Assembly (NCBI GenBank): GCA_028280345.1
Contig: JANQLY010000004.1
Location: 310,001 to 374,000, forward strand
Direction of reading: 5' to 3'
Source: Pseudomonadales bacterium
GTDB taxonomy: Bacteria > Pseudomonadota > Gammaproteobacteria > Pseudomonadales > UBA7239
DNA: 64,000 nt
In this document: positions 19,636 to 28,818 of the stretch, in pieces
Position numbering within the stretch: the first letter of the stretch is position 1
Layout: each line of letters starts with the position of its first letter
The notes under the pieces: model-generated
Told to the model about the DNA's origin: nothing
What the model saw: only the letters and a program-made list of their open reading frames with translations
The model's database searches: none
Position numbers and translations under genes: made by a program

Positions 19636-20409
19636 ATGATTGTGCAGGAACATAGTGTAGAAAGCCTGGCTGAAAAATCCATTCTGTATATGAGTGGTGT
19701 GTCAAAGAGCTTTGATGGTTTTAAAGCAATTAATAACCTGTCACTGTTTATCAAGCCTGGCGAATTGCGTGCGATTATTGGTCCGAACGGGGCGGGTAAA
19801 ACCACCATGATGGATCTGATTACCGGCAAGCTTACACCGGATACCGGTGAAATTTATTTTCGCCACGATATTGATTTAACCAAACATGATGAAGCTGATA
19901 TTGCCAATCTGGGTATTGGGCGTAAATTCCAGAAGCCAACCGTTATAGAAAGTCTTACGGTATTTGAAAACCTTGAGCTTGCCTTGCAGGGCAAGCGCGG
20001 TGTGTTTGAAAGTTTGCTTTTTAAGCTTGATACAGAAGGCAAACAACGCATTGAAGAAGTATTCGATATTATCGGTCTCGGTGCAAAAAGTGCCCATGCA
20101 GCTGGTTCTCTGGCACATGGTGAAAAGCAGCGCCTGGAAATCGGTGTATTGCTGGTACAGAACCCGGATTTATTACTTGTTGATGAGCCTGCGGCGGGTA
20201 TGACCGACGAGGAAACCGAACAGCTATCCAATCTGCTAAAGCGTATTCAGGGTGACCACTCTGTCGTTGTGGTGGAACACGATATGGAATTTATTCGTTC
20301 GCTCGATACAGAAGTGACAGTATTGCATGAGGGCAGTGTATTGGCTGGCGGCACATTGGAGCAGGTGCAACAAAATGAAAGAGTGGTGGAGGTATACCTC
20401 GGCCGCTAG
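19636..20409 (+). CDS. urtD: Urea ABC transporter ATPase UrtD
   Basis: A 257-aa LivG-type ATP-binding subunit: Walker A GPNGAGKTTMMDLITGK (about residues 51-67), Q-loop IGRKFQKPTVIESLTVFENLEL, signature LAHGEKQRLEIGVLL, Walker B LLLVDEPAAGMTDEET, H-loop VVVEHDMEFI. GGAG sits immediately upstream of the ATG. Pairs with UrtE to energise UrtBC. Confidence 0.97.
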   Translation: MIVQEHSVESLAEKSILYMSGVSKSFDGFKAINNLSLFIKPGELRAIIGPNGAGKTTMMDLITGKLTPDTGEIYFRHDIDLTKHDEADIANLGIGRKFQKPTVIESLTVFENLELALQGKRGVFESLLFKLDTEGKQRIEEVFDIIGLGAKSAHAAGSLAHGEKQRLEIGVLLVQNPDLLLVDEPAAGMTDEETEQLSNLLKRIQGDHSVVVVEHDMEFIRSLDTEVTVLHEGSVLAGGTLEQVQQNERVVEVYLGR

Positions 20410-20432
20410 AGTTCGCCGCAGGAAAAGCAGTT

Positions 20433-21128
20433 ATGTTAAAAATTGATGCAGTGGATTTACATTACGGTGCGAGTCAGGCATTGCGCAAGGTTTCTCTGGA
20501 AGCGGAGAAAGGTCAGGTAGTGTGCCTGATGGGACGCAACGGGGTAGGTAAGACTTCGCTATTAAGTGCGATTGCTGGCGATCAAAAAATCAGTGCGGGT
20601 GGTATTACCTGGAACGGCCAGGATATTTCGACGTTGGCTAATTATGATCGCGCCCGCAATGGTGTGGCCTATGTGCCTCAGGGACGGGAAATTTTTTCCC
20701 AGCTCACTGTGCTGGAGAATTTGCAAACCGGCTTTGCCTGTTTGCCGAAGTCCGAACGTTTTATTGAAACACAGATTTATTCACTGTTTCCGGTGTTAAA
20801 GGATATGTTGCAGCGTCGCGGTGGGGACTTGTCCGGTGGTCAACAGCAGCAGTTGGCGATCGCCCGGGCGTTGGTAACGCGTCCACAGCTGCTGTTACTT
20901 GATGAACCCACGGAGGGTATACAACCTTCTATTATTAAGGATATCCAGCGTGTTATTTCCACACTGAGAGATCAGGGTGAGATGGCGATTCTGCTGGTGG
21001 AGCAATACTTTGAATTCGCCCGGGATCTGGCGGACAGTTTCTATGTGATGGATCGTGGTGAAATTGTACTCAGTGGTCAGGCTGAGGATATGCAGGAAGA
21101 GCAGGTGCGTTCACTGATGTCGGTCTAG
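20433..21128 (+). CDS. urtE: Urea ABC transporter ATPase UrtE
   Basis: A 231-aa LivF-type ATPase: Walker A GRNGVGKTSLLSAIAG (about 34-49), YVPQGREIFSQLTVLENL Q-loop, signature LSGGQQQQLAIARALV, Walker B LLLLDEPTEGIQPSII and H-loop LLVEQYFEFA. Last gene of the urt operon; no strong terminator is visible before the next gene. Confidence 0.97.
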   Translation: MLKIDAVDLHYGASQALRKVSLEAEKGQVVCLMGRNGVGKTSLLSAIAGDQKISAGGITWNGQDISTLANYDRARNGVAYVPQGREIFSQLTVLENLQTGFACLPKSERFIETQIYSLFPVLKDMLQRRGGDLSGGQQQQLAIARALVTRPQLLLLDEPTEGIQPSIIKDIQRVISTLRDQGEMAILLVEQYFEFARDLADSFYVMDRGEIVLSGQAEDMQEEQVRSLMSV

Positions 21129-21167
21129 GCAGTACAGGATTAGCCCTCAAATCGCGCAAATCGAGGC

Positions 21168-21195
21168 TTACAGCCCTGCCCAAAACCGCTAGAAT
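21168..21195 (+). promoter_or_regulatory. Putative sigma-70 promoter of the collagen-like gene
   Basis: TTACAG, 16-bp spacer, TAGAAT, about 40 bp before the ATG of the glycine-rich gene. It would separate that gene from the urt operon. Confidence 0.4.
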
Positions 21196-21232
21196 AGCCG
21201 CTTTTATTTCACTACAAGCCTGAACTATTGCT

Positions 21233-22204
21233 ATGACTATCCGATTCCAATCTGTACTTTTCTCTGTTCCCTTACTACTACTGGCGGCTACAGCGTCAGC
21301 TAAAGATCTTGTGGTAAAAGCCGGGGAGACCTATACCGTATCAGCCAGCCAGAGTGAGTTGGCGCTCGACAAGCTTACGATTGGAGACAATGCAGTGATT
21401 GAGTTTGCCAGTGATGTCTCTTACTGGGATGTCAGTGCGACCCACGCTGACATTGGTCGCAATGTGGTAATTAATGGTGCAGGCCGTATCGGTGAGGCCG
21501 GTGAAATCGGTAGCGGGAGTGAGGATCGGGCGGATGACTGCCGCAAGGGGCAGCGCGGCAGTGACGGTGAAGCGGGCCAGAATGGTAGCGACGGGGTAGA
21601 TATCCAGTTGCGCCTGGATATTGATAGTCTTGGTTCGCTGGAAATCATTAGCAATGGTGGCGACGGTGGTACCGGTGGCCAGGGCGGTACAGGCCAAATG
21701 GGCGGCAAGGCCACCAGTTGTAAGCCGACAGCCGGTGGTCCGGGTGGTAATGGTGGACAAGGTGGTAATGGCGGTGATGCCGGTAATATCGTGGTAACGA
21801 TGAAAAGCCTCGATAGTGAGCATAGCGACCTGTTTTTCGCCAATCTGATTAACACCCGCGCAGAAGCTGGTCAGGCTGGTGAAGGAGGGCAGCCCGGCTT
21901 GGGTGGCGAGGGTTCTGAAGGTAAGTATGTAAAGCGTAAAACCCTGGCAGGTGACAAGAAGTACGTCTCAGGAGGCAAGCCTGGTGCCGTGGGGCTTGCC
22001 GGTGATGCCGGAGTAGCCGGACAGACAGGCCGGGTTTTTATTGGTAGTGATGGCCGGGTTGGTGCAGCTGCTGTTGTAGCGCGTGACGAAAACAAGGATG
22101 AACTCAACTATAGCAATGAGTCTGATCAGGATGAGGAAATTGAAGCTTTGAAGCAGCAGTTAGAATTGCTGCAGCAGCGCCTTGAGGCGATTGAAGAAAA
22201 ATAA
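21233..22204 (+). CDS. Secreted collagen-like (Gly-rich) protein with C-terminal coiled coil
   Basis: A 323-aa exported protein: signal peptide (to about residue 23, TASA|KD), a beta-type N-terminal domain (residues 24-80), then Gly-X-Y-like runs broken into three segments (GAGRIGEAGEIGSGSED, GGDGGTGGQGGTGQMGGK, GKPGAVGLAGDAGVAGQTG) and a C-terminal heptad segment (EIEALKQQLELLQQRLEAIEE) able to trimerise or dimerise. Two Cys lie between Gly blocks. I do not recognise a family function; a cell-surface stalk or matrix role is only a guess. It is set between the urea transporter and the ammonium-sensing unit. Confidence 0.75.
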   Translation: MTIRFQSVLFSVPLLLLAATASAKDLVVKAGETYTVSASQSELALDKLTIGDNAVIEFASDVSYWDVSATHADIGRNVVINGAGRIGEAGEIGSGSEDRADDCRKGQRGSDGEAGQNGSDGVDIQLRLDIDSLGSLEIISNGGDGGTGGQGGTGQMGGKATSCKPTAGGPGGNGGQGGNGGDAGNIVVTMKSLDSEHSDLFFANLINTRAEAGQAGEGGQPGLGGEGSEGKYVKRKTLAGDKKYVSGGKPGAVGLAGDAGVAGQTGRVFIGSDGRVGAAAVVARDENKDELNYSNESDQDEEIEALKQQLELLQQRLEAIEEK

Positions 22205-22254
22205 CCCGGGTTTTATACCTCCATATCTATCCTGAGCCTCCGTTTTAGACTCGG

Positions 22255-22292
22255 CGCACCAAAAAAACACAACCCGGTATTTTTTTGGTGCG
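22255..22292. repeat. Perfect 13-bp inverted repeat with GCACC/GGTGC arms
   Basis: CGCACCAAAAAAA and TTTTTTTGGTGCG, separated by 12 nt. It could terminate the upstream collagen-like gene (T-run precedes GGTGCG rather than following it, so atypical), or provide NtrC-like half-sites for the promoter downstream. Confidence 0.55.
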
Positions 22293-22305
22293 TTCGCGGT
22301 TTTTT

Positions 22306-22322
22306 GGCACCATATTTGTGCG
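22306..22322. promoter_or_regulatory. NtrC-like site upstream of porin-glnK-amtB
   Basis: GGCACCATATTTGTGCG: GCAC and GTGC half-sites with the 7-nt spacing of NtrC operators, about 120 bp upstream of the start predicted from the sigma-54 element at 22407. The remaining part of the 22205-22523 gap shows no gene. Confidence 0.6.
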
Positions 22323-22406
22323 TCTATTTCCTTCTTTATCTTTTCTTTTCTGAATATTAACTTCATCGACTTTATAACTGTTTGAATTTAATCAGTTTTT
22401 CATCGT

Positions 22407-22422
22407 TGGCACGCCTCCTGCA
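22407..22422 (+). promoter_or_regulatory. Sigma-54 promoter of porin-glnK-amtB
   Basis: TGGCACGCCTCCTGCA matches TGGCACG-N4-TTGCA, with one mismatch, and GG/GC at the right spacing. It is 102 bp before the porin start. Confidence 0.8.
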
Positions 22423-22523
22423 TTAAGGCAGGCAACTCTTCAACTCGTAACAAAGATCTTAATCGAGAGTTTAGGTTGGGGTAGTCAATTTTCGTTTAAA
22501 CCTTGAAGAAGGAGTGTTAACAC

Positions 22524-23186
22524 ATGAAACATCTGAAAAAAATCGTAACTGGCTCCGTGGCTGCTTCAATGCTGGTTGCGGGTTCTTTAACAGCTGCTCC
22601 GGCGATGGCTGAAGCTGAAATTTCTGCATCTGCGGCAGTGGCCAACATGTACTTGTGGCGTGGTCAGGATCTCGGTAACGGTGATGCTGCGGTATCCGGT
22701 GACGTTGTTGTCAGCGCTGCCGGCGCTTACGGCGGCCTCTGGGCATCTTCCGGTGACGCGACCAACGGTACTGAGTGGGATGCGTTCGTTGGCTGGGGTG
22801 GCGCATGGGATAACTTCACTGCTGATATCAGCCTGTGGACTTATGTTTACCCGGACGGTGGCGTTAATGACGATAACATCGGTGATCTGTCTGAAGTGAT
22901 TCTGACTCTCGGCTTTGGCCCGGTCAGCTTTTCTTACTACGACAACGTTGCTGGTGACACTGGCTATGCGTACTACACCTTGGGCGCTGAAGGTGGTCAG
23001 TTCTTCGGTACTCTCGGCTATGCAGATCCGGATGCTCCGGAAGCTGATTACACTCACCTCGATCTGGGTTATGCCTATAACGACAACTTCTCTCTGACTT
23101 TGAGTCAGGTTGTCGATGACGGCAATAACGCTGGTGTCGATACTGATCTGAACGTTGTTGTTGCTTACAGCCTGGCGTTCGACTAA
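22524..23186 (+). CDS. TorF-family putative porin (first copy)
   Basis: A 220-aa outer-membrane protein: signal peptide ending PAMA|EAEIS, mature start AAVANMYLWRGQDLGNGDAAVSGDV with the family-typical YLWRG motif, repeated barrel strands with aromatic girdles (FVGWGGAWDNFTADISLWTYVYP, DLGYAYNDNFSLTLSQ) and C-terminal VAYSLAFD. Placed before glnK-amtB under a sigma-54 promoter, it is inferred to admit small nitrogen compounds such as ammonium or urea in nitrogen-poor conditions. No biochemical substrate can be read from sequence. Confidence 0.85.
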   Translation: MKHLKKIVTGSVAASMLVAGSLTAAPAMAEAEISASAAVANMYLWRGQDLGNGDAAVSGDVVVSAAGAYGGLWASSGDATNGTEWDAFVGWGGAWDNFTADISLWTYVYPDGGVNDDNIGDLSEVILTLGFGPVSFSYYDNVAGDTGYAYYTLGAEGGQFFGTLGYADPDAPEADYTHLDLGYAYNDNFSLTLSQVVDDGNNAGVDTDLNVVVAYSLAFD

Positions 23187-23193
23187 TTAGCAG

Positions 23194-23222
23194 TGAGGGC
23201 AGGTACGCCTGCCCTCATTTCT
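23194..23222 (+). terminator. Attenuator-type hairpin between porin and glnK
   Basis: TGAGGGCAGG - TACG - CCTGCCCTCA, a perfect 10-bp stem with a stable tetraloop followed by TTTCTT. The tail is imperfect, so partial read-through into glnK is likely, giving more porin than GlnK. Confidence 0.65.
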
Positions 23223-23239
23223 TATCTCGTAGTTTGTAA

Positions 23240-23593
<354 letters not shown>

Positions 23594-23625
23594 TCCGTTT
23601 ATACAAGATTTTTCTGGAGGCTACT

Positions 23626-24897
23626 GTGGAACTTCAAAATCAAATTTTTGAACTTCAGTACGCAATGGACACGTTTTACTTTCTTGTCTGTGGTGCTTTA
23701 GTTATGTGGATGGCGGCCGGTTTCGCCATGTTGGAAGCGGGCTTGGTCCGTTCCAAGAATACAACCGAAATTCTTACCAAAAACGTTGCCCTGTTCGCAG
23801 TGGCTTGTACCATGTACCTGATTTGTGGTTACAATTTTATGTACGATGGTGGTTGGTTTTTGTCTGAAGTGACTACTGTTGCTGGTATGGATGATGCAGC
23901 TGTTGCAGCGATTCTCGCTTCCTCTAATGAAGCAGGTTTTGGCGATATGGGCGAATACGCCGGTGCCTCTGACTTCTTCTTCCAGGTGGTGTTTGTTGCC
24001 ACGGCGATGTCCATCGTCTCCGGTGCGGTTGCCGAGCGTATGAAGCTGTGGGCCTTTCTTGCCTTTGCGGTTGTTATGACCGGTTTTATCTATCCCATTG
24101 AGGGTGGTTGGACTTGGGGTAGTAAGGAAGTCCCGCTAATTGGTGAACTTAACTACAGTGACTATGCTGGCTCGGGTATTGTTCATATGGCTGGTGCGGC
24201 TGCGGCGCTTGCGGGTGTTCTGCTGCTTGGTCCACGTAAAGGTAAATACGGCAAAGACGGTGCAACCAATGCGATTCCAGGTGCCAACCTGCCGCTTGCG
24301 ACACTCGGTACCTTCATCCTGTGGCTCGGTTGGTTCGGCTTTAACGGTGGTTCTACCCTGAAACTCGGTGGCATCGGTGTTGCGAACGAAGTGGCTAACG
24401 TATTCCTGAATACAAATGCCGCTGCTTCCGGTGGTTTGATTGCGGCGCTGATTGTTGCACGCATTCTGTTCGGTAAGGCTGACCTCACTATGGCATTGAA
24501 CGGTGCTCTGGCAGGTCTTGTTGCAATTACAGCTGATCCGGCTAGCCCGAGTCCGTTGATGGCGACTATCGTTGGTGCTATCGGTGGTGTGATTGTTGTG
24601 TTCAGTATTATCGGCCTTGATAAAATGAAAATCGATGACCCGGTGGGCGCTATCTCTGTTCACGGTGTGGTTGGTTTCTTCGGTGTTATGGCTGTCTGTG
24701 TAACTGGCGGTGCATCCGTAGGTGGGCAGCTTGTCGGCGCTCTTGTGATCTTTGTCTGGGTGTTTGTCACCAGCCTGATTGTTTGGGGCATCCTTAAAGC
24801 TGTTATGGGTATCCGTGTCAGCGAAGAGGAAGAGTACGAAGGTGTGGATCTGGCTGAGTGTGGTATGGAAGCCTATCCTGAATTCACCACTAAATAG
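23626..24897 (+). CDS. amtB: Ammonium transporter AmtB
   Basis: A 423-aa inner-membrane trimeric ammonium channel with 11 predicted spans. Motifs: LVMWMAAGFAMLEAGLVRSKN, the conserved DYAGSGIVHMAGAAAALAG (first pore His), FNGGSTLKLGG and the second pore His in ISVHGVVGFFGVM. The start is GTG 23626 with TCTGGAGG upstream. The leader segment is shorter than in E. coli AmtB but sufficient for an N-out helix. Co-transcribed with glnK. Confidence 0.96.
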   Translation: MELQNQIFELQYAMDTFYFLVCGALVMWMAAGFAMLEAGLVRSKNTTEILTKNVALFAVACTMYLICGYNFMYDGGWFLSEVTTVAGMDDAAVAAILASSNEAGFGDMGEYAGASDFFFQVVFVATAMSIVSGAVAERMKLWAFLAFAVVMTGFIYPIEGGWTWGSKEVPLIGELNYSDYAGSGIVHMAGAAAALAGVLLLGPRKGKYGKDGATNAIPGANLPLATLGTFILWLGWFGFNGGSTLKLGGIGVANEVANVFLNTNAAASGGLIAALIVARILFGKADLTMALNGALAGLVAITADPASPSPLMATIVGAIGGVIVVFSIIGLDKMKIDDPVGAISVHGVVGFFGVMAVCVTGGASVGGQLVGALVIFVWVFVTSLIVWGILKAVMGIRVSEEEEYEGVDLAECGMEAYPEFTTK

Positions 24898-24904
24898 TAA
24901 AAGC

Positions 24905-24928
24905 CCGGCCTCTCTTATGAGAGGCCGG
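24905..24928 (+). other. Perfect 10-bp hairpin after amtB
   Basis: CCGGCCTCTC - TTAT - GAGAGGCCGG with no T-run; it probably protects the 3' end of the transcript or assists the terminator 50 bp downstream. Confidence 0.6.
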
Positions 24929-24974
24929 CAACAGCGTTCACTACCTTCAGGATGTTCCCCTTAGGTAGATGATC

Positions 24975-25006
24975 AAGGCGCCCAGGCCCGGGCGCCTTTC
25001 TTTTTT
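24975..25006 (+). terminator. Rho-independent terminator of glnK-amtB
   Basis: AAGGCGCCC - AGGCCC - GGGCGCCTT followed by TCTTTTTT. Confidence 0.9.
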
Positions 25007-25156
25007 CAGGGTTTTATTATCCGCGCAACGATATCTCCATAACTGGCAATCACAGATTGCTGTGCTACTATCCTGCACTGACCTGTTTTGGTGCAAAAAA
25101 GCAGGCTAATTCTAATGATTGCTAACACGTCTTTGACGTTTTTTGGAGATTGAATC

Positions 25157-25864
25157 ATGAAAAAACTGTTTTCTGTATTAACCGGCCTGTGGCTGTCTGC
25201 CTCTGCTACCAGTGTATTGGCTGAAGAGATCGGTGGCGGCGTTGATCTAACCATGAATGTTGCATTGACCACGGACTATGTCTGGCGTGGCATTAGTCAG
25301 ACGGATAATAAAGGCGCCGTACAAGGCGGTCTTGACCTGAACCATAACAGCGGTGCCTATATTGGCACCTGGGCATCGAATGTGGATTTTGGTAGCGATG
25401 CATCGGCGGAGTGGGACTGGTACCTCGGTTATGCCGGTGAGGTGGCCAATTTTGCCTACGATGTGGGATATGTGGCCTACACCTATACCGGTGAGAGCGG
25501 TCTGAACTTTTCTGAATGGTATGCAAGTGTCGGTGTGATGGGGGCGACCTTCGGTACGCACTACTCTGACGATAGTTCTGTGGTAAGCAACAAGGATGAT
25601 TCTACATTCTATTGGTATCTCGCCTATGACCATGAAATTAATGACTGGGGCATTCACCTGAACTATGGTCAGTACGATTACAAGGATCCAACTTTTGGCA
25701 ATGACTCCGATTACAATGAGTATAAAATTGGTGTGAGCTATTCAGTGGTGGGTGTTGATCTTGGTCTTGACTATACCGATACCAATATTGATTCTGCCAA
25801 TTGTGGCGGTGGTGGTGATCACTGTGACGGCATTGTGGCATTCAGTGTCGGCAAAACCCTGTAA
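25157..25864 (+). CDS. TorF-family putative porin (second copy)
   Basis: A 235-aa outer-membrane protein with signal peptide (SVLA|EEIGG) and the same family pattern as the porin before glnK: NVALTTDYVWRGISQTDNKGAVQGGLDL, AYIGTWASNVDFG, WDWYLGYAGEVANFAYDVGYVAYTYTG, ending in IVAFSVGKTL. A Cys/Gly-rich loop (NCGGGGDHCDG) near the C-terminus is absent from the first copy and may be disulfide-linked. It has its own leader and terminator, so it is a separate unit flanking the ammonium genes. Confidence 0.85.
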   Translation: MKKLFSVLTGLWLSASATSVLAEEIGGGVDLTMNVALTTDYVWRGISQTDNKGAVQGGLDLNHNSGAYIGTWASNVDFGSDASAEWDWYLGYAGEVANFAYDVGYVAYTYTGESGLNFSEWYASVGVMGATFGTHYSDDSSVVSNKDDSTFYWYLAYDHEINDWGIHLNYGQYDYKDPTFGNDSDYNEYKIGVSYSVVGVDLGLDYTDTNIDSANCGGGGDHCDGIVAFSVGKTL

Positions 25865-25890
25865 ACACCTGCTGCTTATAGAGTTTGCAG

Positions 25891-25921
25891 AAGCCCTTGT
25901 CTGAAAAACGAGGGCTTTTTT
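25891..25921 (+). terminator. Rho-independent terminator of second porin
   Basis: AAGCCCT / AGGGCTT stem followed by TTTTTT, 27 bp after the stop. Confidence 0.85.
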
Positions 25922-25938
25922 ATGTGTGCAGGTCTTGT

Positions 25939-26745
25939 TTATTGATAGAACGTCAGTGCTTCGATTGCCCCGGTTTCAGGGTCAAGTCGCAAGAGTGCCA
26001 CACCTTGATGTGAGGGAATCGAGTTGTCGTTGTTTGCGTGATATTGATAGGAGCAGGTGATGCTATATCCCGAGACAATAGTTTTGGTGAGAGTGAATGT
26101 TCCTGACAGTATTTCTTTCAGTTCCTCAAAGTTATAACGTTGGTGTGGTGAGTTTTGCAAACAGGCGCTAAAGTTCTCGTTTAGCGCAACAGAATTTTTG
26201 CTGGAACTGGCAAGTGAAGTAAAAAATGCTTCTGCTATTTGTTTATCTCGCTCTTTTAGCATCAACATGCCGCGCATAAATCCGCAGGTGCCTTTCAAGC
26301 CAAGCAGCTTTAACATGCGACCAAAAGAGCGCATCAGTACCGGTATGGCGGGTAAACCTTTGCCGATTAGTTGCATATTCATCGGCATAATTTCCCAGTG
26401 TGCGGCAAGCCGGCTGATTTTAGCCTGATCGTTTTCACGGGTAATTTCATACAACAGGTGCATCGGTACTTCAGCGATAACTTTTTCCGACATTTGAATC
26501 CTCAGTGACAGGTCTCTCATCACATGGTTGTCGCATACATAATCTGCCTGTGGGTGAAAGCTGATCTGGTTGGGTGCAATAAAGCAGTCATAAAATGTGG
26601 AGAGTTTTTTACCGCCAGTATGTGGCAATGAGCCCACCGGGTCTTCCACGATAGCTGTAGACGCAAAGATACCAAGCCACGCCTGCTTGTCATGTTGACC
26701 TACGGCATCCGGAGATTGATTAACCAGTTCCAGCCAGGCGTGCAT
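25939..26745 (-). CDS. NTF2/SnoaL-like domain protein
   Basis: The 268-aa product carries an NTF2-like fold in its first ~110 residues (HAWLELVNQSPDAVGQHDKQAWLGIFASTAIVEDPVGS...), as in ketosteroid-isomerase and polyketide-cyclase relatives, and a second related half (about 150-268: IAEAFFTSLASSSK...ILSGTFTLTKTIVSGYSITCSYQY). This resembles paired-domain SnoaL-like proteins of unknown ligand. ATG 26745 is chosen; a TTG at 26793 would overlap the acs 3' end and has no clear ribosome site. It follows acs closely on the same strand, so may be co-transcribed. Confidence 0.65.
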   Translation of the reverse strand: MHAWLELVNQSPDAVGQHDKQAWLGIFASTAIVEDPVGSLPHTGGKKLSTFYDCFIAPNQISFHPQADYVCDNHVMRDLSLRIQMSEKVIAEVPMHLLYEITRENDQAKISRLAAHWEIMPMNMQLIGKGLPAIPVLMRSFGRMLKLLGLKGTCGFMRGMLMLKERDKQIAEAFFTSLASSSKNSVALNENFSACLQNSPHQRYNFEELKEILSGTFTLTKTIVSGYSITCSYQYHANNDNSIPSHQGVALLRLDPETGAIEALTFYQ

Positions 26746-26770
26746 AGGTGTTGCTATATTTAGTGAGGTG

Positions 26771-28708
26771 CTATTTTGATAGACGGTTCGCAATCAGCGA
26801 TTCCACTACCGATGGATCCGCCAACGTGGATGTGTCGCCAAGATTATCAAGTTCATTAGCGGCAATCTTGCGCAGGATGCGGCGCATAATTTTACCGGAG
26901 CGGGTTTTGGGTAATGCCGGTGCCCACTGAATAAAGTCCGGTTTGGCAATTGGGCCAATTTCAGTATTAACCATGCCAACCAGAGCAGCTCTGAGTTCGT
27001 CACTCTCTGCCACATCGTGCATCAAGGTGACATAGGCGTAGATTCCCTGACCTTTGATATCATGGGGGAAACCGACGACGGCGGCTTCGGCGACCGATTC
27101 ATGTAACACCAATGCCGATTCTATTTCCGCGGTACCGAGGCGATGTCCGGAGATATTCAATACGTCGTCCACGCGGCCGGTAATCCAGTAGTAACCGTCT
27201 TCATCGCGGCGCGCACCGTCACCGGTAAAGTAATAACCCTTGTAAGTTGAGAAATAGGTTTCGATCAAACGTTCGTGATTACCGTAAACAGTACGAATCT
27301 GGCTTGGCCAGGAACGTTTGATGACGAGGTTGCCTTCACCAACTCCTGCTATTTCATTACCGTCGCCATCAAGCAGTGCCGGTTCTACACCGAACATTGG
27401 CAATGTGGCGGAGCCTGGTTTCATATCCATGGCACCGGGTAGCGGGGTGAGCATATGGGCACCGGTTTCTGTTTGCCACCAGGTGTCAACAATCGGGCAG
27501 CGCTCTTCACCGACAACATGGTAATACCACTCCCAGGCTTCGGGGTTGATCGGTTCGCCGACTGTGCCGAGCAAACGCACGGACTGACGTGAGGTGCTGG
27601 TAACAAATTCATCACCAACACCCATTAATGCGCGCAGTGCTGTCGGTGCGGTGTAGAAAGTATTTACCTGATGTTTGTCGCAAACTTCCCAGCAGCGTGC
27701 CGCAGTCGGGTAGGTGGGCACACCCTCAAACATAATCGTAGTGGCACCGTTAGTGAGTGGTCCGTAGAGAATATAGCTGTGACCAGTGATCCAGCCTACA
27801 TCCGCCGTGCACCAGAAAATCTCACCTTCCTGATAATCAAAGGTGTATTTGTGGGTCATGGCTGCCATCAACAAATAACCGGCGGTGGTGTGCAACACAC
27901 CTTTGGGTTTGCCCGTAGAACCTGAAGTGTAAAGAATAAACAGCGGGTCTTCCGCATCCATAGGTTCAGCAGGACAATCCGTCGCTGCATCGGCAACTGC
28001 TTCGTGGTACCAGAGGTCGTGTTTGTCGTTCCAGTTAATCTCACCGCCAGTGCGTTTGATGACGAGACAGGTGTGCACATTCGGGCAAGAGGTCAGTGCT
28101 TTATCAGTATTGGCTTTTAATGGAACAGTTTTACCGCCGCGCACACCTTCATCAGCAGTAATCACAGTCTGGCAGTCAGAATCGAGAATACGATCCTTGA
28201 GTGCTTCCGGTGAAAAGCCGCCAAAAACCACGGAGTGAATTGCCCCGAGCCGTGCACACGCGAGCATCGCATAGGCAGCCTCCGGAATCATTGGCATATA
28301 AATACAAACGCGGTCGCCTTTTTTTACGCCGCGTTTTTTCAAAATATTGGCGAACTGGCAAACCTTTTCGTGTAACTCCTGGTAAGTAATTTTCAAGTCG
28401 TCGTTTGGATCATCACCTTCCCAGATAATGGCGACCTGATTGGCACGCTCAGGCAGGTGGCGGTCGATACAGTTGTTGGTGACATTGAGTTTACCGCCGA
28501 TAAACCAGGCAGCTTCGCCTTTTTCCAGGTTCGATTTGGTGAGTTTGTCCCAGGGTTTGTCCCAGCTTAAAAACGCATTGGCCTGTTCACTCCAGAAACT
28601 GTCGGGATCGCTCAGCGATTGCTCGTACATTTGTTGGTATTTTTCCCTGTTGATATGGGCTGAGGCACTGAGTTCAGCGGGTACGGGATAGCGATGTGTT
28701 TCTGACAT
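26771..28708 (-). CDS. acs: Acetyl-CoA synthetase
   Basis: A 645-aa AMP-forming acetate-CoA ligase. Signatures: [20 protein letters not shown] (AMP-binding P-loop), [53 protein letters not shown], and the regulatory/catalytic lysine in [17 protein letters not shown] near the C-terminus, a target for acetylation in other bacteria. ATG 28708 ([10 protein letters not shown]) is chosen, with AGGAAAC upstream; the ATG at 28729 gives only seven extra residues. Confidence 0.97.
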   Translation of the reverse strand: MSETHRYPVPAELSASAHINREKYQQMYEQSLSDPDSFWSEQANAFLSWDKPWDKLTKSNLEKGEAAWFIGGKLNVTNNCIDRHLPERANQVAIIWEGDDPNDDLKITYQELHEKVCQFANILKKRGVKKGDRVCIYMPMIPEAAYAMLACARLGAIHSVVFGGFSPEALKDRILDSDCQTVITADEGVRGGKTVPLKANTDKALTSCPNVHTCLVIKRTGGEINWNDKHDLWYHEAVADAATDCPAEPMDAEDPLFILYTSGSTGKPKGVLHTTAGYLLMAAMTHKYTFDYQEGEIFWCTADVGWITGHSYILYGPLTNGATTIMFEGVPTYPTAARCWEVCDKHQVNTFYTAPTALRALMGVGDEFVTSTSRQSVRLLGTVGEPINPEAWEWYYHVVGEERCPIVDTWWQTETGAHMLTPLPGAMDMKPGSATLPMFGVEPALLDGDGNEIAGVGEGNLVIKRSWPSQIRTVYGNHERLIETYFSTYKGYYFTGDGARRDEDGYYWITGRVDDVLNISGHRLGTAEIESALVLHESVAEAAVVGFPHDIKGQGIYAYVTLMHDVAESDELRAALVGMVNTEIGPIAKPDFIQWAPALPKTRSGKIMRRILRKIAANELDNLGDTSTLADPSVVESLIANRLSK

Positions 28709-28818
28709 AATGAGCGTTTCCTGGTGCATTCACTTCGAGAGAATGAGAGTATAAAAGGGTTTTCGGCAGATTAAAAACCGGCTTTATGATCCGGTAGTTA
28801 AACTAAAGAGTGTTATGG

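Noticed and set aside
21421..22107. Proline-rich minus-strand reading frames
   Set aside because: They are mirror images of the Gly codons in the collagen-like gene; no start signals.
25089..25103. Sigma-54-like TGGTGCAAAAAAGCA before the second porin
   Set aside because: GG and GC are 9 rather than 10 bp apart, a spacing not tolerated by sigma-54. The nearby TGCAC...GGTGCA arms are 12 nt apart, not 7 as in NtrC sites.
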